A stretch of DNA of 64,000 nucleotides, taken from assembly GCA_029931535.1 (NCBI GenBank), contig JAQPZY010001548.1, positions 951,001-1,015,000 of the forward strand. The letters run 5' to 3'. Numbering within the stretch: the first letter of the stretch is position 1; each line of letters opens with the position of its first letter. Made by a program: the position numbers and the translations under genes. Below the pieces are notes generated by a model. It was given only the letters and a program-made list of their open reading frames with translations, was not told where the DNA came from and searched no databases. Source of the DNA: Margaritifera margaritifera. Lineage: Eukaryota; Mollusca; Bivalvia; Unionida; Margaritiferidae. Below are positions 1 through 10,829 of the stretch, piece after piece.

Positions 1-2110
1 TTGGCCATGCCTTTAAGTAGAATTCCTAAAACTTTTGGAATGACAGAAATGGCTAAAGGTTATTTTCCACACTTTTTCAATACCGAAGCTTATCAACACT
101 TTGTGCTCCCACATTTGCCTGACATTCACTATTACGACCCCAATGGTATGCACACAGAACGACGAGAAGCATTCTACACTTGGTACCAAACTCACTCTTT
201 AAACCCGTTTGACTTTGAAGAAGAAATGTTGAAAAATTGCCGATTCGATGTGGATATTTTACGCCGTTGCGGTAGAAAATTTCGACAATTATTTCTGGAT
301 CACGGAGGCATCGATCCTTTGAAGGAAGCTTCTACCATCGCCAAAGTGTGTGGATTAGTCTACCGAAAGAAATTCATGTCTGAGAACAAACTAGCCTTAA
401 CACCCCCTCAATCCCATCCCTCGGTCAGCCGTGGATACTCGCCAAAGTCTTGCATTGGCCCCATCTCTTGTGAGAGAGTGAAGAAAAATGGATACAACAT
501 GTCAGAAACTGTGGAAAAAAGAAAATTGGAAGTCTTTCTGTGAATGGCTGGGATTTAGAAACCCTCCAGATCCAGGATTCCATTTCACGGATGCCCTACA
601 TGTTTTCCTCAACAAAAAGTGAAAGAGTTGAAAGAGCAAACATACCAACAACGCCTGAGTTTAGAAAGACAATGATAGCAAGAGGTAGGTATGTGGGAGC
701 ACAAATACGATCGACGTTTCAAAACCGATCCAGAATTTAGACGCATTGCCGAAAGTTACACCGTAGTAGACATCGAAACTTTGAGTCCACAAGACAGTTT
801 GTTTGGAGGACGAACCAATGCGACACGCTTGCTGAACGACGTGGACGAATCTCAATCAGAAGAAATTAAATACATCTGTGTGTGTTCTTTGTATCCTTGG
901 GTGTGCAGATATGCTCGATTTCCTACCGGGCACCCTGAAATGTTAACAGAACACATCGACGTGGAACACATTCGTCAGTACGACGGATTGATCAAATGCA
1001 AAGTCTTACCTCCAACCCATTTATACCATACTGTCGTTGCTACATCATTGCCAAGGAAAACTGATGTTTCCCTTATGCCGTAACATGTAATCAAGACCAA
1101 CCTTGTTGCCACAAGGATGAAGAAAGCGCTTTGACAGGAACGTGGGAGAGTGTCTAATTGTTTCATGCTCTCGATCTTAGATACCGCTTATTAAAAGTAT
1201 ACAAAATGTGTCACTTTCCTACCACAGAACAATACCTTAAGGACGACGACTTGAGTCCAGGGACTTTCTCAGGCTACGTCAACGAATTTCTCAGACTGAA
1301 ACAAGAAGCTAGTAGCTATCCATCTTCGTGTCAAACGCCAGAAGACAAAGAGATGTTCAAAGACCGGTACCGATCCTTTGGAAGACGTGGAAAAGAACGA
1401 AGGAAGACGGTCATTGCCAAAGTCATGTTAAATTGTTTGTGGGGAATATTGGCTCAACGTCCTATATTGCCCACGACTGAATACTTGGCAGATCCAAGCC
1501 GCTACTTTCAACTGGTGGACGACAAAGGAAAATTTATGAAAAACATTGAAATCCTCCTTGAAGATTTGACCTTGGTGAATTACGAAGAGGCGACAGAGTT
1601 TGCACCCCCGACGCGTTTGGCAATGTCATCATTGCAGCATACGTGACAGCCAATGCCCGTTTAAAATTGTATGATGCCTTAGAACTTTTAGGGGATCGAG
1701 TCCTTTACCTTGACACGGACAGTTGTATGTACATTCATTGCTCTCATAATCAGTACTCAAAAATCTAAGGGGATCGTTTAGGAGCATGGACGGACGAACA
1801 CCCAGAAGACACTATTGTCAGTTTTGCTAGCGGTGGCAGCAAAGATTACTGATAACCAATTCAGAGACCGACAGGGAGAATTTCATACCAACTGCAAAGT
1901 CAAAGGACTGACACTGAATTATCGATCGAGTAAAAAGTGGTGAACTTTGATGTCTTGAAAGATGCTTTACAATCCGGACAAGATAAAGACTTTCGCGTGA
2001 AAAAATTAGATTCAATTAAAATTATACGTTTGCAAAACCATCAAATCACCAGTCGACATTTAGAAAAAGTCTGTCAAATTGAGTACCAGAAACGAGTGCG
2101 ACTTCCACAC
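1..2110 (+). pseudogene. Protein-primed DNA polymerase B relic (Polinton/Maverick type)
   Basis: Family B DNA polymerase that would replicate a Polinton/Maverick element. The left edge cuts off its N-terminus. In order, I see an exonuclease-side segment ending in the typical VCGLVYRKKF block (to about 380), a C-x2-C-type block near 585-610, a motif A region S-L-Y-P-W-V at 886-903, the stretch G-L-I-K-C-K-V-L-P-P near 990-1014, motif B (K-x3-N-x2-W-G) near 1420-1450, and motif C Y-L-D-T-D-S at 1706-1723. The C-terminal part runs to about 2110. Several stops and frameshifts interrupt it, and the catalytic Asp of motif A is a Cys codon (877-879), so it is dead. What is seen: the motifs and their order. 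Known of the family: this order belongs to protein-primed PolB. Inferred: the Polinton assignment, supported by the capsid and protease relics just downstream on the same strand. Confidence 0.88.
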
Positions 2111-2169
2111 CACAACACTTTGCCATACGGACACGCTCAGTCAGCTCCAGTATACAAAAGGGAAAAGTT

Positions 2170-3016
2170 CCAAGACAAACAACCAATCCAGGCGCCGATG
2201 CCGGAGTAGCTCCCGTGAACAATTTCATGCATTTGTTGGTCAGTGAAGTGGGTTTGTACTTGAATAACAAACTGGTGAGCCGTAGCATGGATACTTACCA
2301 TTACCAAGCGTACCTGGAACATCTCTTGACGTACGGAAAAGAAGCCAAGAACACACATCGGGATGCTTCCGCAGTATGGAAACCTGACACGTTAGACAAG
2401 TTCAAAGACACAGTGTTGACAGAAGATGACGATCCTCACAATCTTGGATTTAACGACCGCCAAAAGAAAACTAAACAAGGACATACTTTCGAACCATTTG
2501 ATCGTTTATATTTGGACATGTAGTTGCAACACAAGTATTTGCTGAATGGGGTGGATGTACGCATGAGACCGAATCGAAATAGTACCGTGTTCCATTTGAT
2601 GGCTAATGCTAACGAGTACAAAACCGTCATCGAAGAAGCCAGACTTTACGTGCGCCGAAATCTTACCTAAAGTGGGAAATAACATCAGTCAAACATTGAG
2701 CAGAACGACAGCCAAGTATCCGACACGAGAATTGGAAGTGAAAACCTGCACCATTGCTTCTGGACTCCGATCCAAGATCGAAGATAATTTTTTCCAAGGA
2801 CAACTATTCAAACGTTTGCTCAATGGCATTGTCAGCAATGCGACTCTCAACAGAGCCATCGATCAAAATCCTTTGTGGGGATTTGATTTCACTCCAGACC
2901 AATGCAGCGACGAGGGACACTTCCACCGAATAAAATCAGGCCAACTTCGTGTGTAACTTCAGTTTGCAATAGCTTTGGCCAACACAGTGAACGTCATCTT
3001 GTATGCAGAATTTTAG
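2170..3016 (+). pseudogene. Polinton major capsid protein-like relic (F54H12.2-like)
   Basis: Matches the family annotated in many invertebrates as uncharacterized protein F54H12.2-like, which I take to be the double jelly-roll major capsid protein of Polintons. The first block (2196-2520) includes V-N-N-F-M-H-L-L-V-S-E-V and L-Y-L-N-N-K-L-V with L-L-T-Y-G-K-E-A-K. Further on there is Y-L-L-N-G-V-D-V-R and, in another frame, A-T-A/AKYP-like and KNPFNF-like positions near 2715-2890. The N-terminal part of the family is missing, since the match begins only about 60 bp after the polymerase tail. A stop at 2521-2523 and several frameshifts break it. Capsid identity is from memory of the family; membership itself is fairly clear. 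Confidence 0.72.
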
Positions 3017-3045
3017 TGAAGTGATTCTAGACTATTAGAAGAAAA

Positions 3046-3545
3046 GATGGAACACGAAGAACCTATGGAGATAGACGATGAGGATGTTTTTTTATCCAGA
3101 ACAAGAAGAAAAAGACAAAAATACAGTCATGATGTCAAGATGGCCAGAACAAGAACAACATTTAGTCTCCTGTTTTGCTAGGGACTTGGCTGAAAGAATC
3201 ACAGGCTTGGCTAGAGAATATTGTTATGGATGTCAAATCGATCAACCTAGTCAAAAACACAAGACAAATGTTTGAGGATGAGTTCAGAAGAAAAGTTGGA
3301 TGAGTCTGGAAGAGGCATGGACTCTCATCTCAGAAGAGATTATTTTGAGAAAGCGGTATAAAGACTTGCATGACGATTCCTTACCTCCATTGACTTCTCT
3401 GGAGACCAAACGTATCGAAGTTCTCTTGCAACAGAGTACGGAGACTACCCTTTCATCGACTTACTTGACAGAACTTTTCCAGGAAAAAGTCAGGTGTGGA
3501 TTGATGACTTATCATTACATGTGAAAACACAAAAGAAAAAAGAAT
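3046..3545 (+). pseudogene. Unassigned broken ORF between capsid and protease relics
   Basis: Coding-like stretch starting at an ATG near 3048 with an acidic N-terminus (E-P-M-E-I-D-D-E-D-V-F) followed by a basic R-R-K-R run, then broken reading frames including L-P-P-L-T-S-L-E-T-K-R-I-E (about 3385-3420). It runs without a clear gap into the protease relic. It could be a separate Polinton structural gene or the N-terminal extension of the protease ORF. I do not recognise a family. The acidic-then-basic start and its place in the element suggest a virion or DNA-associated protein, but that is inference only. Confidence 0.45.
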
Positions 3546-3549
3546 TGAT

Positions 3550-4100
3550 ACCTGGGAACTTCATTACATGCTGACTTACAGTTCGTAAACAGCTTCTTTG
3601 AATCTTGTGGTGTGCTAAAGATACATTTTCCCATTGAAAACCCAAAGACGTTCAAGCCTATGTCATCAACACAGACGACAGTCATCGACCAGGAACCCAC
3701 TGGGTAGCTGTCTACTTTTCCAACGATGACAGTGTGTAATATTTTGATTCTTATAGATTACCTCCTCTGCAAGACAACATCATTGACTTTATGAGAAGAA
3801 GTGCTGAATCCACTCGATTCAATAATGTAATCAGATTTCATGGTGTTTATACAATATTGTGTGTATTTTCTTCACAAACGCAGTCTTTGATTTCCCTTAG
3901 AACATTTAGTGACTTGTTTTGATCGTGAGTACTCTAGAAATGATGATAAAATAGAAAGATAGTTGTGTGAACATTATGGTTATCTCTTGTCTTTAGCTCA
4001 GAAACGAAGTGTGCATCAATTGCAAAATGACAGTGTCTTAGATCATTGGAAGTCAAGTTTGACTCCACAACGTTGTCAACCATGTAAATACGTTCTTGTT
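3550..4100 (+). pseudogene. Adenain-like cysteine protease relic (Polinton)
   Basis: Remnant of the adenovirus-type maturation protease (C5/Ulp1-like fold) that Polintons carry. The catalytic His context P-G-T-H-W-V-A-V-Y is visible with His at 3698-3700, followed by the usual F-D-S-Y-x-L-P-P block about 15 residues later. The catalytic Cys context Q-Y-C lies at 3852-3860 but in a different frame, and an in-frame stop TAA sits at 3737-3739. So at least one stop and one frameshift separate the two catalytic halves. The tail reads in pieces to about 4100. Position after the capsid relic fits a Polinton gene block. Confidence 0.75.
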
Positions 4101-4289
4101 TAATATTGTTTGTTTGCTTGTATTTGAGTTAGAGAAACTTCTTTTTATTATTATTAAACATGTTGATATTTTTAAAAATTGTGTTGTCTTGTTTATTTGT
4201 TGAAAACAAACTGTAGGAACATGCTCTTTCACATCTCTCTATCGATCTTGGTCACGTTTTCCTTCACATCCGCGTACCGAATCGGAGGG

Positions 4290-4372
4290 ATATTTTCCAT
4301 CACGTCCATGCATGAAGCATATAAAGCGGTGCGTTCACCAGTTTGGTTACCCATTGTTGACTCGTCAACAAC
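4290..4372 (+). promoter_or_regulatory. TATA-containing promoter-like cassette, copy 1
   Basis: A TATA-like core (catataaag, about 4317-4325) sits about 50 bp ahead of the ATG at 4373. The block from gatattttcc through gtgcgttcaccag recurs in similar form at 5044-5101, again ahead of a coding-like stretch. Two near-copies in front of two ORFs suggest a shared promoter module. This is read from sequence only. Confidence 0.4.
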
Positions 4373-4722
4373 ATGGCTTCGAAGATTTCAAGATTGAGTG
4401 AAGCCAAAGTGCACATGCACCAAGTCAGGCAGCACCTGATCCAAAAGAGCCGTGACAGGAAGAATCCCATCTTCTTGAAAATGGCGCAAGACTTAGTAGA
4501 AGATGTCCGGCGCGAAGAAATCATTAAGGAAAAAGAAGACCGGAGGAGAGACAAAGACAGTAGCAGAGTCAACAGCAGCACCAGCAACAGCGGCAGCAGC
4601 ATCATGAGGGAGACGAGATGGAGTGCAGAATGGAGACGGAAGACGTCTTCTTCTCCTTTAGAAAGGGGAGAACCTGTGCTGCGGTGAAGCCGAAGGTAAG
4701 ACGTGGCCGTCCTCCCAGGCGT
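4373..4722 (+). pseudogene. Basic, glutamine-rich ORF with AT-hook-like tail, frameshifted
   Basis: Begins with an ATG at 4373. The first 60 or so residues are charged and predicted helical (K-I-S-R-L-S-E-A-K, then E-E-I-I-K-E-K-E-D-R-R-R). After about 4560 the frame that continues best is a different one: a run rich in Q and H, an acidic stretch M-E-T-E-D-V-F-F, and a basic end R-R-G-R-P-P-R-R (about 4699-4722), which resembles an AT-hook core. The original frame instead ends at 4687. So one frameshift is likely. No family is recognised. Its promoter cassette and closeness to the Polinton block suggest an accessory DNA-binding gene of that element, but it could be independent. Confidence 0.4.
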
Positions 4723-5043
4723 TAAAAACTCAGGAACGCTCACCAAACCCCAACGGCCCTTTTCAGCGCCACCCAGATCTCTAGAAAAGAGAGATACTAA
4801 TCCTATTGCCCAAAATTTTTGTTTCATGCATTATATATGTTTGTGTATGTCTTTGTCTTTTCCCACCAACAAATTTAAAATCCCCTTCCCTTATAAAATG
4901 TGTGTTTGTTGGGTATAGTGTGGGTTTGTGTGAGTATAACAGAGTGTCTCTAAACACTCCCGCACCCTTGTATAAAAAATCTTTAAAGTCCGCACGATTT
5001 CTGTTTCCTTTGGTTTTCTGTCTGTGTAGGCTGTATTTTGTGT
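4723..5043. other. Gap without recognised gene
   Basis: AT-rich spacer between the AT-hook-like ORF and the second promoter-like cassette. I see no supported coding region; the short open frames here have no family resemblance. Confidence 0.5.
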
Positions 5044-5110
5044 CAGGGATGTTTTCTTTTACGTCCGTGCTTCAAGCATATAGAGCGGCGCGTTCGCCAG
5101 TTGTGCCATC
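5044..5110 (+). promoter_or_regulatory. Promoter-like cassette, copy 2
   Basis: Resembles the 4290-4350 block: gatgttttc, then acgtccgtgc, then catatagagcggcgcgttcg (TATA-like core about 5077-5084). It lies before the 5127 repeat unit and the unidentified ORF. Similarity to copy 1 is seen directly; promoter function is inferred. Confidence 0.35.
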
Positions 5111-5126
5111 CCCCACCGAAGTCGGG

Positions 5127-6180
5127 GAGTACTAGGAAGTTCAACGAATTTACTGAGAAGTACCCCGACACAACGGGTGCCAAGCCTGGTCAGGCGTGCA
5201 GCAAGCCGGGAGAAGAAGCTATCATATCAGGTCACGTCAGTCAGTAGCAAGCGGTGGGAGAGAGCAGGTGGGGAAGAGCAGTGCCGCTGTGGACGAGGGG
5301 GGTAGGAGACAGTGTTGGCCCGTGCAGTTATGAGTACTCAACTACAAGAATAATTGGAAGTATGGAGCCGAGCTGCAATTACGGACCAACTGTATACGTG
5401 TCGACCTACTTCCCCGCCAAAATGCCGACTACGTGGAGCAGCATGCAGTATAGCAGATCGAGCTACCATGAGCGTACGGCGGCAGAGCAAGAAAGAACAG
5501 TACGCTTGGCATCGACCCATGGAAGAGGAAGGCGAGGTTTTGGTGGTTTGTTGAGCCAACCCCGTAGGGAAGAGACCATGCAGGCCTGGAAACTACTCGT
5601 ACGCGGGAACACCATGCAGCCGGGGACAGGATTGAAATATGTCACCCCAGTGCCGACAATGAACCCCGCCACTTTGGGGAGCGAAAGGGAATTTAATATT
5701 GAGATGGCTGACACAACAGCACAAAGCAGACGATCCGGTTACGAACCTGAAGGCCTATATTGACGTCAACCTGCATTACCACCAGGCAGACGGACCGGGG
5801 ACCAAATGCTGCTAATCAAATTGCCTGACTGTATGGGGTTTTCGTTTTGAAATTTTTGAAAATCCATTTCGATTATATTTTTTTAGAAAAAACACAAATT
5901 TGATCAATTTGGAACCACCGCCGAAAAATTATATAGCTATGAAAGTTAGAAATGAGTGTGGTACTAGATGGATATGAGTAACTTTTATTCACGTATTGGT
6001 ATTATGTTTGGACACTAATATGTACACTATGCACACAAAATTTATATCTGAATGGAGATTATTATATAGTAAAATTTGAAACTAGCAGGATTGTCATAAT
6101 TAAACATGTGGTTAACACATAATTGCTTTTAAGGACAGCCCGATTTAGACAACTGGGCAGAATTTGATCATGTACGTTCG
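5127..6180 (+). repeat. Diverged direct duplication, copy A
   Basis: Starts with gagtactaggaagttcaa and ends near gacagcccgatttag...atgtacgttc. The same start occurs at 6471 and the same end near 7107-7152, so this is one half of a direct duplication. Copy A carries an extra 5270-5815 section, with the unidentified ORF, that copy B lacks. Confidence 0.7.
5362..5763 (+). CDS. Unidentified 133-residue ORF
   Basis: Open from ATG at 5362 to TGA at 5761-5763. The open frame extends upstream to 5254 without another ATG. It is clearly richer in G and C than the DNA on either side, as are the Polinton-derived genes to the left, which argues for past coding. The product is polar and rich in Arg, Ser and Thr, with no membrane segment or motif I recognise. 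It lies after the second promoter-like cassette. It may be a Polinton accessory gene or chance. Confidence 0.25.
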   Translation: MEPSCNYGPTVYVSTYFPAKMPTTWSSMQYSRSSYHERTAAEQERTVRLASTHGRGRRGFGGLLSQPRREETMQAWKLLVRGNTMQPGTGLKYVTPVPTMNPATLGSEREFNIEMADTTAQSRRSGYEPEGLY

Positions 6181-6470
6181 TGGCGTTTCAGTACCTCCAT
6201 GCCGCTTCGCGCCTTCCTTGCCGAGCCCGTGCAGTCCTCCTCTCCAGACATACAATTAATCAGCGTGCGGTGCACTCAGTAATGCGTCAGATGGGTTCGC
6301 AGTCCGGCAACTCACCTGACGAATAACTTACACACCCTCCCATATCGCGCCTTCAATGAACCCTCAAAGTAGGGAAACCATGGTGCGAGGGAGTGGTGTG
6401 TAATAATTAATAAGGGTGCTGTGCACCAATTAATCACTAGCACATGGCCGAACTCCTCACCGAATTTAAA

Positions 6471-6678
6471 GAGTACTAGGAAGTTCAAAGGATTTACCGA
6501 GAAGTACCCCGACGCAGCGGGTGCCAAGCCTGGCCATGCGTGCAATTAGCCGGGAGAAGAAGCCGTCATAGAGCGTGAGCCGACTCTCCTGGGACAGCTG
6601 AATCATACGTCTGGATTCGAATCAGCCTGCCAAGACTAAGAGAGCCGGTGAGCAAGCTTACAACCTAAGAAGCAGCCG

Positions 6679-6774
<96 letters not shown>

Positions 6775-7156
6775 TCCGGTCTAGTGGCAGACTGATAAAA
6801 TTTTGCCTGAGTGAATGGGTTTTTCTGTTTGGTTTTTCGAAAATCTTTTTTGATCATACTTTTTAAATCCCAAATGTGACTGATTTCGAATCACCGTCTA
6901 AAATATAAATATGAATTAAGAAGCAATGTGCGTGATACGAAAGGGAAATGAATAACTTGTACGCATGGATTGGTATTATTTTTGGAATAATTATGTACAC
7001 TATGTACGCAAAACTTATACCTGAATGAATTAAGTAAATAAAGATATTTTTAACTGATAGAATTGTCATAATTAAACATGTGGTTAACACATAATTGGTT
7101 TTAGGGACAGCCCGATTTAGCTAACTGGACAGAATTGGATCATGTTACGTTCAGTA
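6471..7156 (+). repeat. Diverged direct duplication, copy B
   Basis: Repeats the 5127-5232 start (6471-6574) and the 5816-6180 tail (6786-7156) in the same order and orientation. Instead of the 5270-5815 section it has a spacer and a long (AG)n run. It is diverged by substitutions and small indels, so it is old. Confidence 0.7.
6683..6771. repeat. (AG)n microsatellite
   Basis: About 44 uninterrupted AG units inside duplication copy B. Confidence 0.98.
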
Positions 7157-7474
7157 CTTTAGGATTTAAATGATCAATTAAATTGGTAATAACCAAAAAC
7201 AACTCCAGGACAGTAATTATAATACCTCTTCCTCTGCCCCTATTACATGCATGTTTTTCTTAATTATTTTCTTTAAAATATATTTCCTACTCTCTCTTCA
7301 TAAAAAAAATTTAAAAAATATTTTTAAAAAATACCTACTTTGTCTAACTTGCTACCATCTGGCATTGGGATGCTACACTAGCAACTGTAATTAATACAAG
7401 GAGTCGGAAACCAGGCAGGCTACCAGCTAAATAGCAACCTAATAAAATTAAAAAAATATAAAGGTGGTCTAAAG
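7157..7474. other. Gap without recognised feature
   Basis: AT-rich spacer after the duplication. I see nothing coding or structured in it. Confidence 0.5.
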
Positions 7475-7606
7475 TCCAGACCATCAGGGTCAGCTGCACA
7501 AGGCGGCAATATTGATAAGAAAAACACAGACCTGTACCTCCCTTACTATGTATATAAGGTAGTCAAAAGCCCAGACCATCAGGGCCAGCTGCACAAGGCG
7601 GCAATT
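7475..7606 (+). repeat. Short direct repeat pair (about 38 bp)
   Basis: The block ccagaccatcagggycagct followed by gcacaaggcggcaat occurs at about 7477-7512 and again at about 7569-7605, spaced by about 91 bp. Confidence 0.85.
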
Positions 7607-7611
7607 ATTTT

Positions 7612-8022
7612 GAATTTCATGGCAACATACGACTGTTCCATCAGATACAGCAACCAATCAGATGCGTCTTTCGCTCATTCGCTCATATGAAAGTTGCTTT
7701 GGTCGTTTGAGTCGACTTGAGCGTCCGTGGATTTGCACCCAGGTCAATACCATAAAGTGAATGGATATTATTCACCATTCTTGTTTCTCAAATCACGTGT
7801 TAAAATGAACTGAATGAGAAATTCACTATAGCGGGTAGTTCGAAATATTCTTACCTGTTATGTATAGATTGTTCCCCCTGAAGTGCACGTGACAGTCACA
7901 TGACAAAATCAACGGACGCTCGAGTCGAGTCACATGACCAAATCAATCGAAATTTTCAAATGAGCGACTGAGCGAAAATCGCTTCTGATCCAATGAAACA
8001 GTCGGATGTAGCCATGAAAATC
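7612..8022. mobile_element. Foldback/MITE-like element with about 120-bp inverted arms
   Basis: The left arm (7612-7734) and the reverse complement of the right arm (7904-8022) match over most of their length. Both start near tttcatggcwacat and contain cgctcattcgctcat/cgctcagtcgctcat and gagcgtccgt blocks. The centre (7735-7903) is unique. Arms differ at many positions, so it is an old copy. No transposase inside; target duplication not clear. Confidence 0.7.
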
Positions 8023-10121
8023 GAAATGGTCACAGGAGGTACGGTTGTGGAAATACAAGTTGTTAAACATAGGATCTGATCCAGAAATATTCTGTACATA
8101 TCGCCCTTCAACCGACCTTAACAAATTTTGCAGATGTAATAAATAAATTGAACTCTATGGATTTAGTGCATATTTTACCTTAGTACAAATGCTCCCTTGA
8201 AGACTTTGGCTTTTGTCTCTAAATAATTTTATTCTGTTTCTGGTTGAGTGAATTCTTGTTTGGTTGGTTGTGTGTGTGTGTGTCTGTCTGTCTGTCTGTG
8301 TGTGTGTTAACTGGTACATATAAATTTCATATTTACTCAAGGTCTAAATTGAACCGCTACAATCGGTATTACGGTTGATAGCAGATAGCAGAAGCGGTGG
8401 TCTCCCCTCAAGACAATTGTACGATTTCTCCACATGGCTTTACAATTCTAAAAAATGTATTGTATAGACTATTTTAACACTCTATTAGGTCTGACGGTAT
8501 TTTCTCTTTAGAAGTTATTTATTTTTCTTTTCATGTCTTTCATTGCTCTATTTATGTAAAATCTCATTTAAAGAGATTATATTTGTGGCATGCTAATATT
8601 ACAATGATATGTACAATTATCATGGTGTGAATTTAGAGAAAGTTGAAATATATTTGACTTGATTTTGTTTTGTAACTTGGAAAATGTGACACAGACGCAC
8701 AGTTGTTCAGCTGAGACAATGCAATTATAAAACTTTCTTTCCTCAACATTATAATTTAACTCGTTATGGTACGGTGTTAATCAATATATTGAAAACATCT
8801 ACTGGTATCATGCTTCCTTCCTATTTTGCATGCGCTAAAAATATATTGCCTTTGAGTATGCACTCGACTTCAGATTTCCCAAATCAGTTTGCTTGAAAAT
8901 GATGCTAACTTTAGTTAATAATATAATTAAATCTAACAACCATTACACAAATCATTTCAACCACATCTGATTTCAAAATATTACGTATACGATTCGAATT
9001 TTGTAATTATATAAAAAAATATATAAAAGATACACGGAATTTCCATATTTATACATTAAATAGTCAATATTCCTTGATGGAATGTGTAATTTCCATATAA
9101 TGTCACCACGGTGTTGACACGCGGCGCGACTAATTGTTTCATCAACAGAAACCTTGATCTTTTCTTTTAATGCGATCGATCTCATTTGCATTGACGTCGA
9201 TGCGGAAATTGCTTTTCTACTATATTAGGACTTGTTTTGGAGAGGGATAATACAAGTTTTGTCCTGTCAATTTTCAACTTACGAGGATTAAATGTGTACG
9301 AAAACAACACACGTATATCAAAGGAAATTTTTGATCGAATGTAAAGTCGATCGCGTACGGTAATCCTTGAAAACTTTCGAGGAGGAAAAATGTATCACGT
9401 CATTTCTTGGGCGTGGAAAGTAAAAAAAAAAAAAAATCTTAAAATAGTTGTGTGAGGTACAAAAAATTCCTTCGAATGTAAATATTATATACGCATTGTT
9501 CTCGCATGAATTCGTCGTTGTTTATTTAATTGCATTATGAAGATTTTTACAAGTTTTATTTAATAAAATTTTTATCGAATTATAATAAACTTGTAAAATA
9601 GCTTAGCATGAACCTAAGATAATGCATTGTTTGTTCATACTGTACTCTTGTAATATCCATATGGCAATGAAATAAAGCACTTTGCACTTCATATGGACAT
9701 CGTCTCATCATAAAATTTATTTAATATTGAACTTCATTCGATTAAATTAATAAAATGTATTTAATATCGACACTGTACTTACCTTCAAAGATAATTTACA
9801 ATCCATAACTTTTGCACCCACGAGCTACTGCAATCCTGATGTTTCTAGTTGGTGAAAATATTCGGTATACCTGGTTCCTATTCTTTGTCCTATCTTGAAT
9901 TCCTCGAACGTTGTAATTAAATAATTTCTCAAGCTTAATCTTTAAAAGTCATGGGAAGAAATATAAACATGGTACCTGCGCTACCATTCATGCAAAATAT
10001 AACACAATGAAGAATTTGTATTCATCATCAAGATCAGATGATGTGCAGGGATAAACACCAATGGAAATCACCATTTCACATGTATAAATGTATATAACTA
10101 GTGACTTCTGATTGGTTGACT
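8023..10121. other. Long AT-rich stretch without recognised gene
   Basis: No open frame with family resemblance on either strand. It contains short (TG)n/(TCTG)n-like runs near 8268-8308 and an A-run near 9423. Probably intergenic or intronic. Confidence 0.5.
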
Positions 10122-10829
10122 GTCAGTGAGGATACCATGACTAAATCACAGATATGATAATATTGTAGGTAAACGTCTGTATAATTGTCAACGTGAATGT
10201 CAGTGAGGATACCACAGTAAAATCACGGATATGTTAATATTGTAGGTAAACGTCTGTATAATTGTCAACGTGAATGTCACTGAGGATACCATAGTAAAAT
10301 CACGGATATGATAATATTGTAGGTAAACGTCTGTAAATTGTCAACGTGAATGTCACTGAGGATACCATAGTAAAATCACGGATATGATAATATTGTAGGT
10401 AAACGTCTGTATAATTGTCAACGTGAATGTCACTGAGGATACCATAGTAAAATCACGGATATGATAATATTGTAGGTAAACGTCTGTAAATTGTCAACGT
10501 GAATGTCAGTGAGGATACCATAGTAAAATCACGGATATGATAATATTGTAGGTAAACGTCTGTAAATTGTCAACGTGAATGTCAGTGAGGATACCATAGT
10601 AAAATCACGGATATGATAATATTGTAGGTAAACGTCTGTATAATTGTCAACGTGAATGTCACTGAGGATACCATAGTAAAATCACGGATATGATAATATT
10701 GTAGGTAAACGTCTGTAAATTGTCAACGTGAATGTCAGTGAGGATACCATAGTAAAATCACGGATATGATAATATTGTAGGTAAACGTCTGTAAATTGTC
10801 AACGTGAATATCAGTGAGGATACCATATT
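10122..10829. repeat. Minisatellite, 76/77-bp unit, nine copies plus a partial
   Basis: Units begin with gtcastgaggataccat at 10122, 10199, 10276, 10352, 10429, 10505, 10581, 10658 and 10734, with a partial from 10810. Spacings are 77, 77, 76, 77, 76, 76, 77, 76 and 76. The one-base difference is ctgtataattg against ctgtaaattg within the unit. Copies are nearly identical, so the array is young or homogenised. Confidence 0.97.

Noticed and set aside
4300..4827. Minus-strand 175-codon frame with Leu/Ser-rich repeats
   Set aside because: Shadow of the Q-codon-rich ORF on the + strand; no start context or family resemblance.
10122..10829. CRISPR array
   Set aside because: Units are contiguous 76/77-bp repeats without unique spacers, and the DNA is animal.
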